Source: Uloborus plumipes (lineage: Eukaryota; Arthropoda; Arachnida; Araneae; Uloboridae). Taken from it: a DNA stretch of 64,000 nucleotides. Positions 41,060 to 54,304 of the stretch are shown piece after piece (the first letter of the stretch is position 1; the number at the start of each line of letters is the position of its first letter). The notes below the pieces were generated by a model. That model made no database searches and was not told where the DNA came from. It saw only the letters and a program-made list of their open reading frames with translations. The position numbers were made by a program, and so were the translations under genes. The stretch is from positions 62,001-126,000 of the forward strand of contig JAXGGA010002283.1 of assembly GCA_038373865.1 (NCBI GenBank), in the 5' to 3' direction.

Positions 41060-44000
41060 TAGTCTAGTGCTAGAAAACAATTTTCCCCTATTTTTGGCAG
41101 AATTGTTTTAATTAACAAGTATTTTTGTCATTGTAGTGGTTCACGTTCTACCCAGCAATGTACTAAAATCTAAGTGTTTAGCCTAATGGTCGTTCCATCT
41201 AGCATAACGGCAAAATGACAGTAAAACTATTTATGGCTCTTCGATCACTTTCATTGAACAGGAGAGTAACGTTAGGTTGTCATGGGAGGCTTACATAAAG
41301 AAGATCGACATAAAACTAATTTGTTTTCTCTCCTAGCTCAACTTGCATCACTCGACAGAAAATGACTGACAGAAATTTCGCCGGCGTGGAGCAAATTAAG
41401 TTTTAGGTTTTTAATTTGCTTTCGGCTTGTTTTTTGATGACACAATCAAATTCTTTTGTCCTAACTACTGAATACATGTCTTTACTGGAATAGTCGATGC
41501 AATTGATAGAAAGAACTTAATCTGAAAGGACATAAGTAGAGTTTCATCTATTAGTAATCAGTCTTACATTTAGGAAGGATTAACTGGGCCGGTATTTTGA
41601 TGAATTATGTTTCATTCAAAGCTTAAAAATAGCATTTTTAAACTAACATACAAGCGTTTAAAAATCATAAAATGTACATGAGTATCATATATCATATTCT
41701 CATTAGTGGTTACGAGTAGTTACGAAACATATACAGGGTTGTCATAAAATCTTATTCTGAGAAGGAAATTTTTCTAAAAAATCTGTTTAAGATTTATCGT
41801 TGTTTTTTTTAAATATAATATCGATCCTTATTTCATCAAGTTTTTTTTTTCCCAGTGGTACAATATAAGCTTAAGATAGATGGAAATAACATCGAAAGGG
41901 GAAAATGACGTCTGTGTGAAAAAAAAAAACAATCAGTGTATGTTTTTCAGTTAGGTTTCGTCAAGGGCATAGTACAGGTTCCCAACATCGACACCTTAAA
42001 GGAAGTAATAATAGATACGATAGCATAGGTTAAAACAAATATGTTAGTTAATATTATCAGATGACCTGGGAGATTTTCAGGGTTACCCTCCTGTACCTTT
42101 GATTTTAACACATAATGCCAATCCTAATGCAACAGTTTATATCCATATAAGAACTGCTATGACTCCCCATCGCTCCCCCCATCCATGTAAATTTTGGTTA
42201 CGCTAATACCCATTACAAAGTTAAAAATCGTCTAAATCTCAGAATTACAGAAATTGCACGCGTAGAAGTGTATTAACGTTGGGAAAAAAATATTTGAAAT
42301 AAGAATCAAAATAAAAAATATTATGTTTAAATTTGAAATAAGTGTTTTTTTTTAATTAATTTTCTTTATCATTGCAAGACGTTATAAACATTCAGTATAT
42401 CAAACTGAGTAATTAGTCCTTAACACAGAGAAAATAAATATACCACCAGTTTTACGGAGTAAGGTTACACAATTTTTTTATTAGTGTAATTGGTTCTCCG
42501 GGCACAAGTCCAAAAATTTCGAACCGTATATTCTTTTGCCACAACTTTTCAATGAAAACGACGTCAAGATGCGCATATTTCGTATACATAAAAACAATAT
42601 TAACACTAGAAAGGCTTAAATTCAAGCAAACACAAGACTTTTTTTTAAGTAAGTTTTACAAATTTCTTCCCCAGAAAGTTTACGCACCTGACATATCAAA
42701 GGACAAAATAAAAATTGAGTGGCGGCAACTGAAATTTAAACTAGCAGTATAAAAAGGGAAATCAATATCAAACTAGGGTAAATGACACTTTTCAGGTTAA
42801 AACGATTAGAGGAAACGAAGAATTCCTTTAGTTGTATTGGGAAATGCTTTTCGCGCCACTCAGACCGCCCCACTTTCTAAATATATACTATAAGGTTCAA
42901 TACCTATGTTCATATCAAACCAATTCATAAGTAGTTTTTTTAAAAAAATTAAATTTGGGTCACATTATCTATTGCTAGACATTTGTATTACATAACGTTC
43001 ATTAATATTCAAGTATTTGAGAAAATGGCTCCACCTTTGCCTTTCGAGTGTTCAAGGTCAAGTGATGTACTGTTAGATGCCCATCTGTAATATCTTTAGG
43101 AATGAGTGCTAAATGATAAGAGAGAGTGTATCGAAAAAATAGCTATAGCCTGACGTTAAACCCAACAAATTCCCTAAAGTAAATTTAGTACTAATTTTGC
43201 TATACCGAAAATTGAACTGTATGGCTCGAGCAGTTAGTACTTGGAATCAAACCCGATTCTTGTCAGTCATGAAGACTTTTATTGTTTTAATAACGCGTTA
43301 ATCGAACATAATACTACATTACAAGAAAATAACAAATTTTTTAATATTGAATAATTTTAGTTTGCGATGTTTTTATTAAATGACACTTACTCGTATTTTA
43401 GTGTTTAATAGTTTATAATTTTAACATTAACCTTGATGATCGTGAGTTAATAATTAATCTATTACTTGAATTTCGTCACTAAAATTATCGAATCATTACA
43501 AAAAATACAAGTGCAGACATTTTAATGTCTGGTTACGGCAATGCATTTTAAGATTTGAAGAAGAGAACACTGACACAAGATAGTGAAAAAAAGGTGTGGA
43601 TAAATATTTAAAATATAACTGAAATATCGCTTTACCATACTTGATCTTTCATGAGTCTAAAGAATTGAAGTTTGTGTTAAGATTCAATATCGAGAAATAT
43701 TTTTTTTAAATAATTAATAACCAGATATCTTAATAGAGAGAAAAATTAGAAACAATTTTTCAAAACCTTTTAAATTTTAAGGTTACAATGATTTTTAAGA
43801 GAATAAATTATTTTCTATGAAATACTCAGGGAAGCACTTTGCTAGTTTTATTACACAACGTACTCCATCTTAATCTTTTCCCTCCTCTTAAGGAATCTTT
43901 TTAAAAATTCCCCGCTGTTCTTTTTACTCTAAACAATTCAATAAATATCAAAAAATTTCAAACCTTTAGTAATAATCTCAGAAAACGATAGAAAAGCACG

Positions 44001-45439
44001 ATCATAGAAGATGTTAATTTAGAATTTAATGCAGTACACCCTATTATGTGCGGACTAAATCCCCGCTACTAAATTATCTTAGTAGCAATATTGCAAAAGG
44101 GCATAGTGCCGAACGGATTGTATTTATCTTTTGGAATTTCGCCAAGGCTCATTGACAAATCCAAGAGAGACTATGTTACGGTTGTTTCCCGTTTCTGCTT
44201 CCGAACATAAATTTATTTGCAGTGCTAGTTAAACTTTAGCTTAAAAAGAAATTTTGGAAGATAAAATTGTTTGAAATTACCATAGTGCATCAATACATTT
44301 CGGTTTTTCGTATTAAAGACAAAAAAGTAGCCGAAAAAAACATCTGGAGCAAGCTCAGCACTCTTTTTTTTTTTAGTCAAAGTAGGTTCAAAAATTGCTT
44401 GTTTTTTACTGCATATTTCAAACCTACGTATATTTTAGAGTTAAATGTACATTTTTTTTTTTTTTTGCAAAGGAGCTTTTTTTTTTAATCAAGAAATGGT
44501 TCGTAGAAAAAGGTTGTCTGAACAGTGAAATTCTTGTACATTTCTCAGAAATGTGGACAACTAGCGAAATCATCATCTAAATAAACAATTAAACATCACA
44601 GAAAAGTTAAATTGATACCATAAAGGGAAAAGAGAGGGGTGCAGTTAAATATAAGGCGAAAATGCACCCTGCGGAAATCGCGGATTGCGTAAATTTTGCA
44701 ACTTTTATTACCTTTCCCGTGGAAATCGCGGGATGCGCAGCGAGTGGGTTAAACAAAAATTCGTTTTTCAGGAGCCCGTCTCAATCACGGAAATTCAACT
44801 CGCACGAAATACATTTTTTCTTTAACTTTCGGTTCTATTCATATTAAATTTGGAAAATTACCGATATTTTCATTTTCGAGAAAATTACGGCAAGCGAAAA
44901 CAGGTGCTTTTACAGTAGAGACGAAGTATTTTAGATCGATGAAAAGTAAAAACTTTAAAATGACTTTCCAAAGGCACGCAATGTAGTGAAAACTACGAAA
45001 AGTATAGAAAACCAACAAAGGCACTCAAAGAATTTAGCAGAAGCTTCCCAAATAAAGTTTAGATGCCTTCGTGATTGCAGGTGACTTAGAAAGGAACGTC
45101 GTTGGGGGAAGGGGGGGTTAAATCTCAGGTGCGCAAATTTCAGCTTCAAATGCTTCGGACTCAGAAATTGAAACACGTGAAAAATTCATACTTTCATCCT
45201 TTAAATTAAATTTCAGTTTAGGCATATTGTGTATTCACAAAACTAATAATTGAAGGTGGATTCGGGTTTAAATAAACTGCAAAGTATCGAAGATTCACGC
45301 CATAACGTGAAAATTAATTAATGGTTTTCAGCAGAGAACGCGTTGTTTTCAGTAATGAAACACTCTAAATTGATTTTAATTTCGAAAGAAATAAATGTGC
45401 AATAGTATATTAGTATATAAAAGAGTATCCAAAACTCAC

Positions 45440-45495
45440 CTTTCCAAAACTTCCTTTGCCAATTGCTCTTAGTATTTGAAAGTCATCAAGAGTCA
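45440..45495 (-). CDS. STK32: STK32-family kinase, coding exon 2 (glycine-rich loop)
   Basis: This 56-base exon completes a Val codon begun in exon 1 and then encodes TLDDFQILRAIGKGSFGK. The first valine of exon 3 completes the ATP-binding glycine-rich loop GKGSFGKV (residues 40-47 of the assembled protein). The motif F-x-I-L-R-A-I-G-K-G-S-F-G-K-V is diagnostic for STK32/YANK among AGC kinases. The acceptor is preceded by a pyrimidine-rich tract ending in TTGTTTTAG, and the donor AAAG/GTGAGT is close to consensus. Phase is 1 in and 0 out. The exon is too short to appear as an open reading frame on its own and was found from its splice sites and motif. Confidence 0.92.
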
Positions 45496-45868
45496 CTAAA
45501 ACAAGGGAAAAAATCTGTGTTAGAAAAAAAAAGGTTTATGTATAGGTTTTACTCTAAATATAAAGCATAAGAGTATAAGTATTGAGTGATATATTTTTTT
45601 TTCTTTTTAGACATCACTTGAAGATAAGGTTTTATACTTCATGCAAAGAGTAAAAGAATAGAATAAAGGGTAAATTCGTTTTTACGTCTAAAACAAACCC
45701 GATTAAGAATGAATAATAATGGGGAGCGCTAAAGGAAATTCAGGATTCCGGATTTAAGATCTTGAGATTAAAAGCTTAAACCAAACAGGTTTAGTTGAAG
45801 TTAAACACCAATGTAAATGAAACAAATTAGGTAGAATGTACAGAAAATAGCTATTTCAAGGCTACAAT

Positions 45869-46046
45869 CAGGCCCGTCATTTAGGGGGGTCAGGGGAGGG
45901 GGTCAATTGAACCCCCCCCCCCCCCTGGGTTTGAGAAATCAATGCATTTACATGAAAGTGGACGTGTTTTTTGTTGTTTTCCGATGAAATTGAATTGTGT
46001 TTGCACCCTTTGACCCCCTCTGGAAAAACTTGAAATGACGGGCCTG
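45869..46046. mobile_element. hAT-type MITE, CAGGCCCGTCATTT family, copy 2
   Basis: The perfect ends CAGGCCCGTCATTT / AAATGACGGGCCTG have an exact 8-base duplication GCTACAAT (45861-45868, 46047-46054). The internal G run and C13 run flank AATTGAA. It is 178 bp. Confidence 0.95.
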
Positions 46047-46319
46047 GCTACAATAGAATCTCTTCTTCAGTGCAAAGAACTCAGTACATAACGTGAAAGC
46101 TGAGAGAGCAGTTCTCTCACAGCTTACACCCCTACTTGAGATGCTTTTGTATTTACACCGCCTTGGTATGTTTTTCTTTCTCACAAGGTATTTGTACAGA
46201 TAAAATCTTTAAAGTTACCATTCTTCACTACTCCATAGGATTTGTAGCTGGCGGTATTTTTCGGAATAGCCTTGTCATTCAGCTGTCGGTAGTAAGGTTA
46301 CACTATGCTGATGCCTCGA

Positions 46320-48008
46320 TAGTCTAAGATCCCACCGCAGTTACAGATTGATTATCGAAAGTCTACACTTTTTAATTTTTTAGGCGATATATGATACAAT
46401 TTTGTTAATCTCATACTTGGGGCGGTTCATTATATTTTCGGCCAGGGGGGGGGGGGATGGGAGGTGATTGCTCTGTAAAATTGGTAGGGAGAGGGGGGCA
46501 CAACCCCTGAGTAGACTCTGAATACTAAAACATGTAATAGAGATCCGCTATCAAATATTTCGATAATCATTCTAGCGATAGTCTACACTCATAGCGTACA
46601 CTCATGACGTATATTTCAAACTAAAGCTGATTTTTTTCTGAACGTGATACACTATGTCCGCCTACGTAAAAGTGCCCGAAACCCATAGGCAGCCTGGCCT
46701 AAACAGGTCACATGAATGTAGTATTTCTACACTCATACCGTACACTCATGACTCATGTATCAAATTGAAGTTAATTTTTTTCTGAACGTGGTACACTAAA
46801 GCTGCCTATGTAAAAGTGTCCGCAACCTCTAGGCAGTCTGGCCTGAAGTTTAGGGTCCAAAATTTCAAATGGTTATAAAAGACGGAAAAATCGGTCGATT
46901 CTTTTGCTTTTTTTACTAAAATTATTCTTAATGTGAGTACTTTTTCGAAAAAAATTTGATGAACTTAAATTTCAAAAATTGCCGATAGAGGGTGCTTTAG
47001 ACTTTGGAGCTAAAAACAACTACTTTTTACCGTTTGTTTTCATATTTTCATAACTGATTCAAAGAGTTAAAATTCTAACTTAAATTTTGAGCCCAAAATA
47101 TCAACTAATTTCCGGTTTTTAGCAATACTCGGACCAAACGTCAAAAATTGTGTTTTCTGCTTTTCAACTAGTCTTTTCATGTAAAAAAATTATTAAAATC
47201 ACCTGATAATGTTAAAATAGAATCAGATAAACCCTTTCGTAACTAAAAAAAAGAAAAAAGAAATTTTTTTCCAACATTTTTTTTACCCAGAACGTTTGTA
47301 TTTTACATCTCAGAAAGTGTGCATTTAATTTATTTTCACATTATTAGTATCGCCAGATGATTTTAATAATCCTTTTTACATGAAAGGACAAGTTAAAAAG
47401 CAGAAAAACACATTTTTTGACGTTTGGTCCGAATATTGCGAAAAACAGGAAATTAGTTGATATTTTGGGCTCAAAATTTAAGTTAGAGTTTGAACTTTTT
47501 GAATCAATTACGAAAATATGAAAAAAAAAACAACGGTAAAAAGTAGTTGTTTTTAGCTACAAAGTCTAAAGTGCCCCTATCGGCAATTTTTGAAATTTAA
47601 GTTCATCAATTTTTTTCCGAAAAAGTACTCACATTAAGAATAATTTTAGTAAAAAAAGCAAAAGAATCGACCAATTTTTCCGTCTTTTATGACCATTTGA
47701 AATTTTGGACCCTAAACTTCAGGCCAGACTGCCTAGAGGTTGCGGCCATTTTTACATAGGCAGCCTTAGTGCACCACGTTCAGAAAAAAATTAGCTTCAA
47801 TTTGATATATGAGTCATGAGTGTACGCTATGAGTGTAGAAATACTACATTCATGTGACCTGTTTAGGCCAGGCTGCCTATAGGTTTCGGACACTTTTACA
47901 TAGGCGGACATAGTGCATCACGTTCAGAAAAAAATCAGCTTTAATTTGACATGTACGTGATGAGTGTACGCTATGAGTGTAGATAAACTGCGGTGGGATC
48001 TTAGACTA
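46320..48008. mobile_element. Large fold-back element with tandem subrepeats
   Basis: The ends AGTCTAAGATCCCACCGCAG and CTGCGGTGGGATCTTAGACT are inverted. Arms pair for about 700 bases around a centre near 47280. Within each arm a 145-base unit (CTACACTCATA.CGTACACTC...GGCAGCCTGGCC) occurs twice. The left arm has about 210 bases (46370-46577) with no partner on the right, including a G12 run. No gene is recognised and the class is unknown. Confidence 0.85.
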
Positions 48009-49490
48009 CGACTTTATCAACGGCAATGCTCGTTCCTGAGTTTGAGTATTGATTATGAATGAAGGAATATAATCTCGAGGTCATTTTTTCCAAAAAGTAT
48101 ATTGTAAGAAAAATTAACGTATCGATATAACTCATTATGAATAATTTTACTATGTAAATGAAATATTTATGGGCAAGAGGTACCCAAGCAACTAAAGTAC
48201 TTTATGTTTATACATCTTTTTTGTATATATGTAGGTTCTCATGCGGTCATGGTCGATTAACAGGAAATTATGTGCAAACACAGAGCACGAAAACGTGTAG
48301 ATAGAATCGGTATTTCTATAAAATTAAATTTTTGTCTAATTTAACCTTAATTTTTTTTTTTCGTATATTCTTCAATGCAGGATTAAAAATAACTTGATCC
48401 CTTTCCACTTTACACTTTATGCATCTTTAAACCCAGTAAAAACTTCAAAAAATAAACTTCACTCGAAGCGCTTTCAATTTTTTACCAATTGCTCAAGAAT
48501 TCACTTTTAACTTCAAATGCTTTAATATCTTGATCTTTGCATCTTGTTTTAGCCATTTTCGCAATTGGAAGCATATATTTCAGGTAATGGTTGCGAAAAT
48601 AGAAATCTTGCAGGTTAAACGGAATAAATCTATTAGTATATGCATTAGAAAGCGGCATCACAAAGGATCAAAGATTTTTTTCGTATTTTCTACTTGTTCA
48701 GACAAATAAAAATGAAGAATAATCCCTGATTTAGTCGATCGAAAAATCGAAAACTAGCGTAGGCAACTGCGTTGCTTGATTTGTGCTTTTATACACAGCC
48801 AATTGAAATGTTTTACTTTATTATGGTCATGTTTAACTTTGACATTATATATCTTTTTAAGTTACAGTTTTAAAAACTAGAACCAATTCAATACTCAAAC
48901 TCTGAACTCAAACCTTATAGGTACACGTTTAGAAAGTAATTCGAATTATTAGGCAGACAATGGTAAACACGAAAGATAAAAACCTATCTGTATTTTCTTA
49001 TTCCTGGGAGTGAGAATAAATAATGTTTTGCTTCTCACTTAATGGCTTTTCGCAGTTCTTTGTTATTATTTATCATTAAATTATATTTCCTTTCGTAATG
49101 CAGTAAAGGAAGAGCGATTAGTAAACAGCATACTCTGAATTCCCGATTATTAATGTTGTTCGAGTTCTCTCGGAATACCGAAAAACATTGATAATCGAAT
49201 ATTGGCCCAGTGCCGAATTCCGTGGATGTAAAAGTTGACTTTGATACCTTCAACTGCCTAGAAAGAGAAAATGGTCATTCTCCTTCCCCTAACCCCCGAA
49301 ACACCAAAAAGATCACTAATTTGAAAAATGGATGCGTAACAAACTCCGTTACTTAATGCGCTTAAGACATTTAGTTAGTTGTCTACATTTGAAACAGTGA
49401 GAGATAAAAGGGATATGAGTAGTCTTTTTCTTTTTTTTTTTTTTTTTTATAAGTTTTGCGTAAAACCCGTTCAAAGTTCAAACCATGAGT

Positions 49491-50261
49491 AGGGTAGACC
49501 AGGGCACGTTTACGCAGAGCGATTTTTTCGAAATGTGTGTTGGTGTGTCACCAGTCGTGATAAATTGATGCTGGTCCCTAGAAAGTACTCTCACAATCTT
49601 TTTAGCTTCCGTCGAGCTTTGGTATGGCATCTAGGGTGGATAACCTATTTTCTGCCAACTTTAGTAAATTTTGTGTTGAACTTATTGAACGTTTACGCAT
49701 TACGAAAGTTTACGCATTAACTACGGGGCACGTTAGTTCTTTTAGCGTAAACATGCCGTTGAAGTTTTTTGCTCCGCACTGTGTCAAACCTTTTTGGCAT
49801 TTTCAGGCTACTTAGTTTTGAAAATCATTATTTAAGGCTTAATTGAGTAAGAGATTCGTTTCTAGTAGCTTATAATCATAGTTACGTCTTCATGTCTATT
49901 CGGTTTTGATTTTATAGACTATTCTGACCATTATGAATGTTTTTATTTTATAGAGGGGTTGAAAGAACTAACATAACTAAGTTAGATGTCAAAATAAAGA
50001 AAAATGCCGTTCTGTAAGTGAGACTGGGTCAATAAGTGAGACTGCGTAAACGTGCCCAGTACCCGGGCACGTTTATGAAAAAGACATTGACCTAAAAAAA
50101 TTTTTTTTTTAACGCTTTAACACTCAAACAAGGCAAAAACTGAATCCACAAACTTTAACTTTATTAACTGCTTTATGAAACCACAACGTTTAAAATTTCC
50201 TCAATTGAAACATACAAACTAGAAAATCCATTGAAAAAATCCGCGCAAGCGTGCCCCGGTC
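49491..50261. mobile_element. Repeat with GACCAGGGCACGTTTACGC ends and internal copies
   Basis: The left end GACCAGGGCACGTTTACGC (49497) and right end GCAAGCGTGCCCCGGTC (50245-50261) are inverted. A back-to-back pair GCGTAAACGTGCCC / CCGGGCACGTTTATG sits at 50044-50075, so it may be one element with internal termini or two adjacent ones. Confidence 0.6.
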
Positions 50262-50419
50262 AGCACCTAGGTGTTACTCCAGAATCAGTCTAATCCCTTT
50301 TATTCAGCTCGGGCAGAGCTGAGGAGGGTAGAAAAAGGTTTTTTTTTCAGATAAATTTTCTTTTATCAGCGTAAGACTTAATAATAACCCTATATTTTAA
50401 AGTTTTGGAATTTTATTCA

Positions 50420-50680
50420 TATTCAACTGTCTCTCATGAATATGCTAAATCAATTGCTATTATAGACACGTATTACGTGTTAGTCTTTGATTTTAAATGA
50501 ACGACAAGAAATGTTCAGGATTTTTTTCATTTACATATTTTTCCAACATTTCTCACGCATACGCTAAATTAATTGCTATTATAGACACGTATTTCGTATT
50601 AATATTCTCTATTATTGAAATGAACGACAAAGAATGTGCAGGGATTTTCATTTAAATTTCTGTAATATTTCACAACTGTA
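50420..50680 (+). repeat. Tandem duplication, 119-base unit
   Basis: GCTAAAT(C/T)AATTGCTATTAT and the following AGACACGTATT, then AAATGAACGACAA(G)GAATGT, occur at 50444 and again at 50563, about 85% alike. Confidence 0.85.
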
Positions 50681-51559
50681 TATTTATATCTAAACGTATT
50701 AACCCACACTCTATGGTATTACTATATTTTTAAGCATTATGTAGGTTTGAACATTTTTATTCTGCACTCCAAATTATCTTCGTCGTTTGGAAATGTTGAC
50801 GTTTATTTGTCATTTACGAACATTTATTGAGAGATATTTTGAAACTAGTAAAAGCTCTGTATTCATGCTAGCTGAAATAAAAATTAAAATAATTTCCTTT
50901 CTTAAATAAAGCTTATCTTGAAGGTTTGCACTTTCTAATGAACAAAAAATGAGAACTTCGTATAGTTATCTGTAAATAATAAACTAATATTTTTCTTTGA
51001 CACAGTGACGAGGCCTGATATTTTTTCCGCGTGGTATCTTATTAAATGTCAGATTGGGGGTATGGTTAATTTTAGTCCGTCACACTGCCGTGTTAAGCGC
51101 AAAAGTGATATCCGCAGTCGAGCTTAAATTGAGATAAAACCCTTTAAAGTTTTGCTCCACCATGCATTTGATTCAGATGAAACTTTTTCAGAATTTTTTT
51201 AAAAATATTTCCCGTTCTCAAATGACCATATAATTTTATATTTAGGTAAAATACGTCCCAAAGAGCCACCTGGTTGCGATAACTCAATGTTGTTAAAAAA
51301 ATGCAGATACGACTTTCGGGCTTAGCAGGGCAGCACAGCTCCCCCTCGTTCAGCGTATACATATGTCATTGGTTAATCTACTTTTTCACTCCAGACTCAG
51401 GGTCATGAAAACTGAGATGGGCATTATAGATCTTGGTACATACGGGCTGTTGTGTCAATAAGTTTTACATTTGTAGAAAAATAATTTTTGTTGCTAAAAT
51501 GCCTCATGAACTTTCCAATCAAGTCAAAAAAGTTTGTCTAGAAGATTTCTAATGTTCAG

Positions 51560-51734
51560 GTTGGGTGGTCAACCGCGCGTGGAACCCCCCAGTGTTTGGT
51601 TTTCAAGCACGTTTGGCACTCATTTTAATAACCCACTGAAGGGATGAACTGCTAAGTCGACCAGACCCAACTCAGGAACTGGGCATAGTTTTGCGGAGCA
51701 AAACTCGAAGACCTATCAGTAAGCCACTGGGATT
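51560..51734 (-). repeat. Candidate tRNA-derived SINE
   Basis: It is less AT-rich than its surroundings. The minus strand has CAGTGGCTTACTGATAGG, A-box like, and a degenerate B-box region, then GGGTCTGGTCGACTTAG. No clear tail or target duplication; the class is a guess from composition and layout. Confidence 0.35.
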
Positions 51735-51770
51735 CATTCTACAAACATTATTTACTACGAATTGAAGGGG

Positions 51771-52013
51771 CAAGTGGATAAAGGTGAAATGTGACAAGTT
51801 GAGAAAAACATACCATGGATGAAGGTGGTAAGGTAATATTTTTTTTAAAAGCTTTTTCTAGAAATTTAAAAAATTGTCACATATCAACTTTATTCACTTG
51901 TCCCTTCAATTGTGTTTGTGAGTTAACACAATTGAACACACACTAATTTGAATTTGTGTAAATCGGCAAAATTCAAAAGTCACATATCACCTTTATCCAC
52001 TTGCCCCTTCAAT
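51771..52013 (-). mobile_element. Short MITE with GAAGGGGCAAGTGGATAAAG ends, copy 2
   Basis: This is an inverted copy of the element at 10033-10286. The ends ATTGAAGGGGCAAGTGGATA and ATCCACTTGCCCCTTCAAT are near-perfect inverted repeats, with the extra internal terminus at about 51884-51911. Confidence 0.85.
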
Positions 52014-53208
52014 TATGAAAAGCACATTTTCTTTTCATGATTCAATTTAATTCGATAGCACCGGCATTTTTTTCTGCTGAAAACTAACACGATACTATAT
52101 AATTACATGTAGAATCCATAATAATACAAATTTAGATTTTATAATTGTAAAGAAGACTTTATTTCAGTTTTCAAGTTTTAAAATATTTTTAGTCACTTTC
52201 ACATTAAATATTTTCTACGTTACATATTTTAAGTCTTAATATTTTATTATTTAGTTACTCTGCTATGAAAATTTAAAGGACATTATCTGCAGAAACAAAA
52301 TTTTAAGATATTTTCAAAACCGTGTTTTGGGCTCCATACTAACAATTAGGAAACTCTAGACTTTGAAGTTTTGTCGTGCTTCATTTTCAGTGGAAACCAA
52401 ATAAGCAAGCTTGTGAAATAAAGCTAAAAAAAATGTATAATAATTGCGTTATTGTAGTACATTTGTTTTGCGAAGAAACTGTTTACATATATCAATGAGG
52501 TGGTTTTAATAAATCATAACAATAAGTGTTCCGCTGTAGAATATTCCAGTGAAATACCATTCTTAATATTCTTAATAGCTCCTTGCAGAATACTATGAGG
52601 GACATACTTGAGTTAATACTAAGCGCAGAGACGAAAGTTATGCTGTGTGCGTGAGTGCGTGCGAGTGTGCGTGTCTGTGGGCAACATTTTCCTGAAGAAT
52701 TATTGATAAATGAAAGTTGATTGTAAATATTATACAAAGTTAAGATGTAATCCATAATTCAGTATGTTGGTTTCTTCCTTTATAATGGCTTCTGAAGTTT
52801 GTTATTTTGCATTAGTTTCTAGTATTTTTTAAAATACTGTAATACTTTTTGTGAAGTACAAGATTAGGACATTTTATTTTTAAATCACTGCGATCTACAG
52901 TTTAATTTTGCATTTTGCCTTCATATAATTTCTTTTGTTTTTTTTAATTCCTTGTGTATCCATTTTTTAATCTGAAAAACAGTGGAAAAAAAAACTATAA
53001 CTCAATCAGGATTTTATATCCAAAATTCGTTTGAAAAATGGAAAATCGTTACCTCATTAAACCTTTTTCTTTTTTACTGACGTTTGGAATTTCATTTTTT
53101 CATCCCGTTTTCTTAAACTTTTTTCTTAGTTAAAAAGTACCTTTCTCTAATTTAGAGACATATTCGAGGAATTTCTCAGTTAAGAGAGAAGTTTTTCCTT
53201 ATGTTTCT

Positions 53209-53690
53209 TCATTAATATATTCCGGTGAATTAAACTTTTCTGAAAATGAGCATTTGCTTCCTTTCAGTTTCGTTCAGAAATGTTAACCCATAACTTTATA
53301 AACATTGAATGATGGGACTAAAATATTCACTTAATTATTCAACTTTTCGCCGTTTTTGTATTTTACAAAGAACTATTTTTTTTTAATGTTTTTTTTTAAT
53401 GCTCACTGTAAGTGTCTACGTTATCAAAAATCAATGTAACTTTCTCTAAACAAAACAACGCCATATTTTTTTTCCTTCATTAACGTATTCCGGGAAATTA
53501 AACTTCTGTAAAAATTATAGTTTGCTTCTTTTCAGTTTCGTTCAGAAATGTTAGCTCATAACTTTTATAAACATTGAATGTATGGGACCAAAATATTCAC
53601 TTAATCAACGTTGAAATAAAGACCTTGGTGCAAGATGGTGAGAGTTCAACTTTTCGCCGATTCTGTATTTTACACTGAAACATATGGGGA
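53209..53690 (+). repeat. Direct repeat, 267-base spacing
   Basis: CATTAATATATTCCGGTGAA... TTTCAGTTTCGTTCAGAAAT ... TATTCACTTAAT ... TTCAACTTTTCGCCG recurs at 53476 onward (CATTAACGTATTCCGGGAAA). A more diverged third unit may follow at 53760-53880. There is no homology to a known family. Confidence 0.75.
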
Positions 53691-54070
53691 AAAGATTGTT
53701 TTTCTAATAATTACTCTCTACGTTATTAGAAATCGCTATAACTTTCTCTAAATAAAATTAATCCATCGAGTTGGTCGGTAAAATATAAGTGTTTTTAGAA
53801 GAAAACAGCAGTTAAAGTTTTACGGTCTCTTTTTGTCAGGTTCCACGCTTCAAACATTAAAAGACGCTAACTCCTTTATAAAAAGATTTTATAATCCACA
53901 TTAGAACAGACAAATATGTAAAATTAATGGAATAACCAAATAGTTTCATTAAATAAAATAGATTAATTACTTTATAATACAATGACATGATAATGAGATG
54001 TTGTAAACTAATTATAAAGCATTTGAAAGTGGTAAAAGGGATAACACGAAAACTATTTTTCCCTTATTTC

Positions 54071-54304
54071 GTTTCGTTTCGTTTCGTTTGGGGCTATATG
54101 CCCAGGTTTTTTTGATGAGGACTACAATCTAGTGTCTTGCCTCCATTACACATGATTTTTTATTACATATATCTTGTACAGACAATGTATGGAAGAGTTA
54201 CATCACAAAGGAAGGAAAGTACATCCGGAGCAAGGGTGGGAGTCGAACCTACCGTCTCAGAGTTATCGGCTACACGCCTTAGACCGCTCGGCCACTGAGA
54301 CCCC
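54071..54304 (-). mobile_element. tRNA-derived SINE with (CGAAA)n tail
   Basis: The minus-strand 5' head GGGGTCTCAGTGGCCGAGCG has an intact A box (TGGCCGAGCGG), and GGTTCGACTCC is an intact B box; the head resembles a tRNA-Ser/Leu. The tail on that strand is (AACGA)n. The exact 13-base target duplication TTTCCCTTATTTC flanks it (54058-54070, 54305-54317). Young insertion, same orientation as STK32. Confidence 0.95.
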
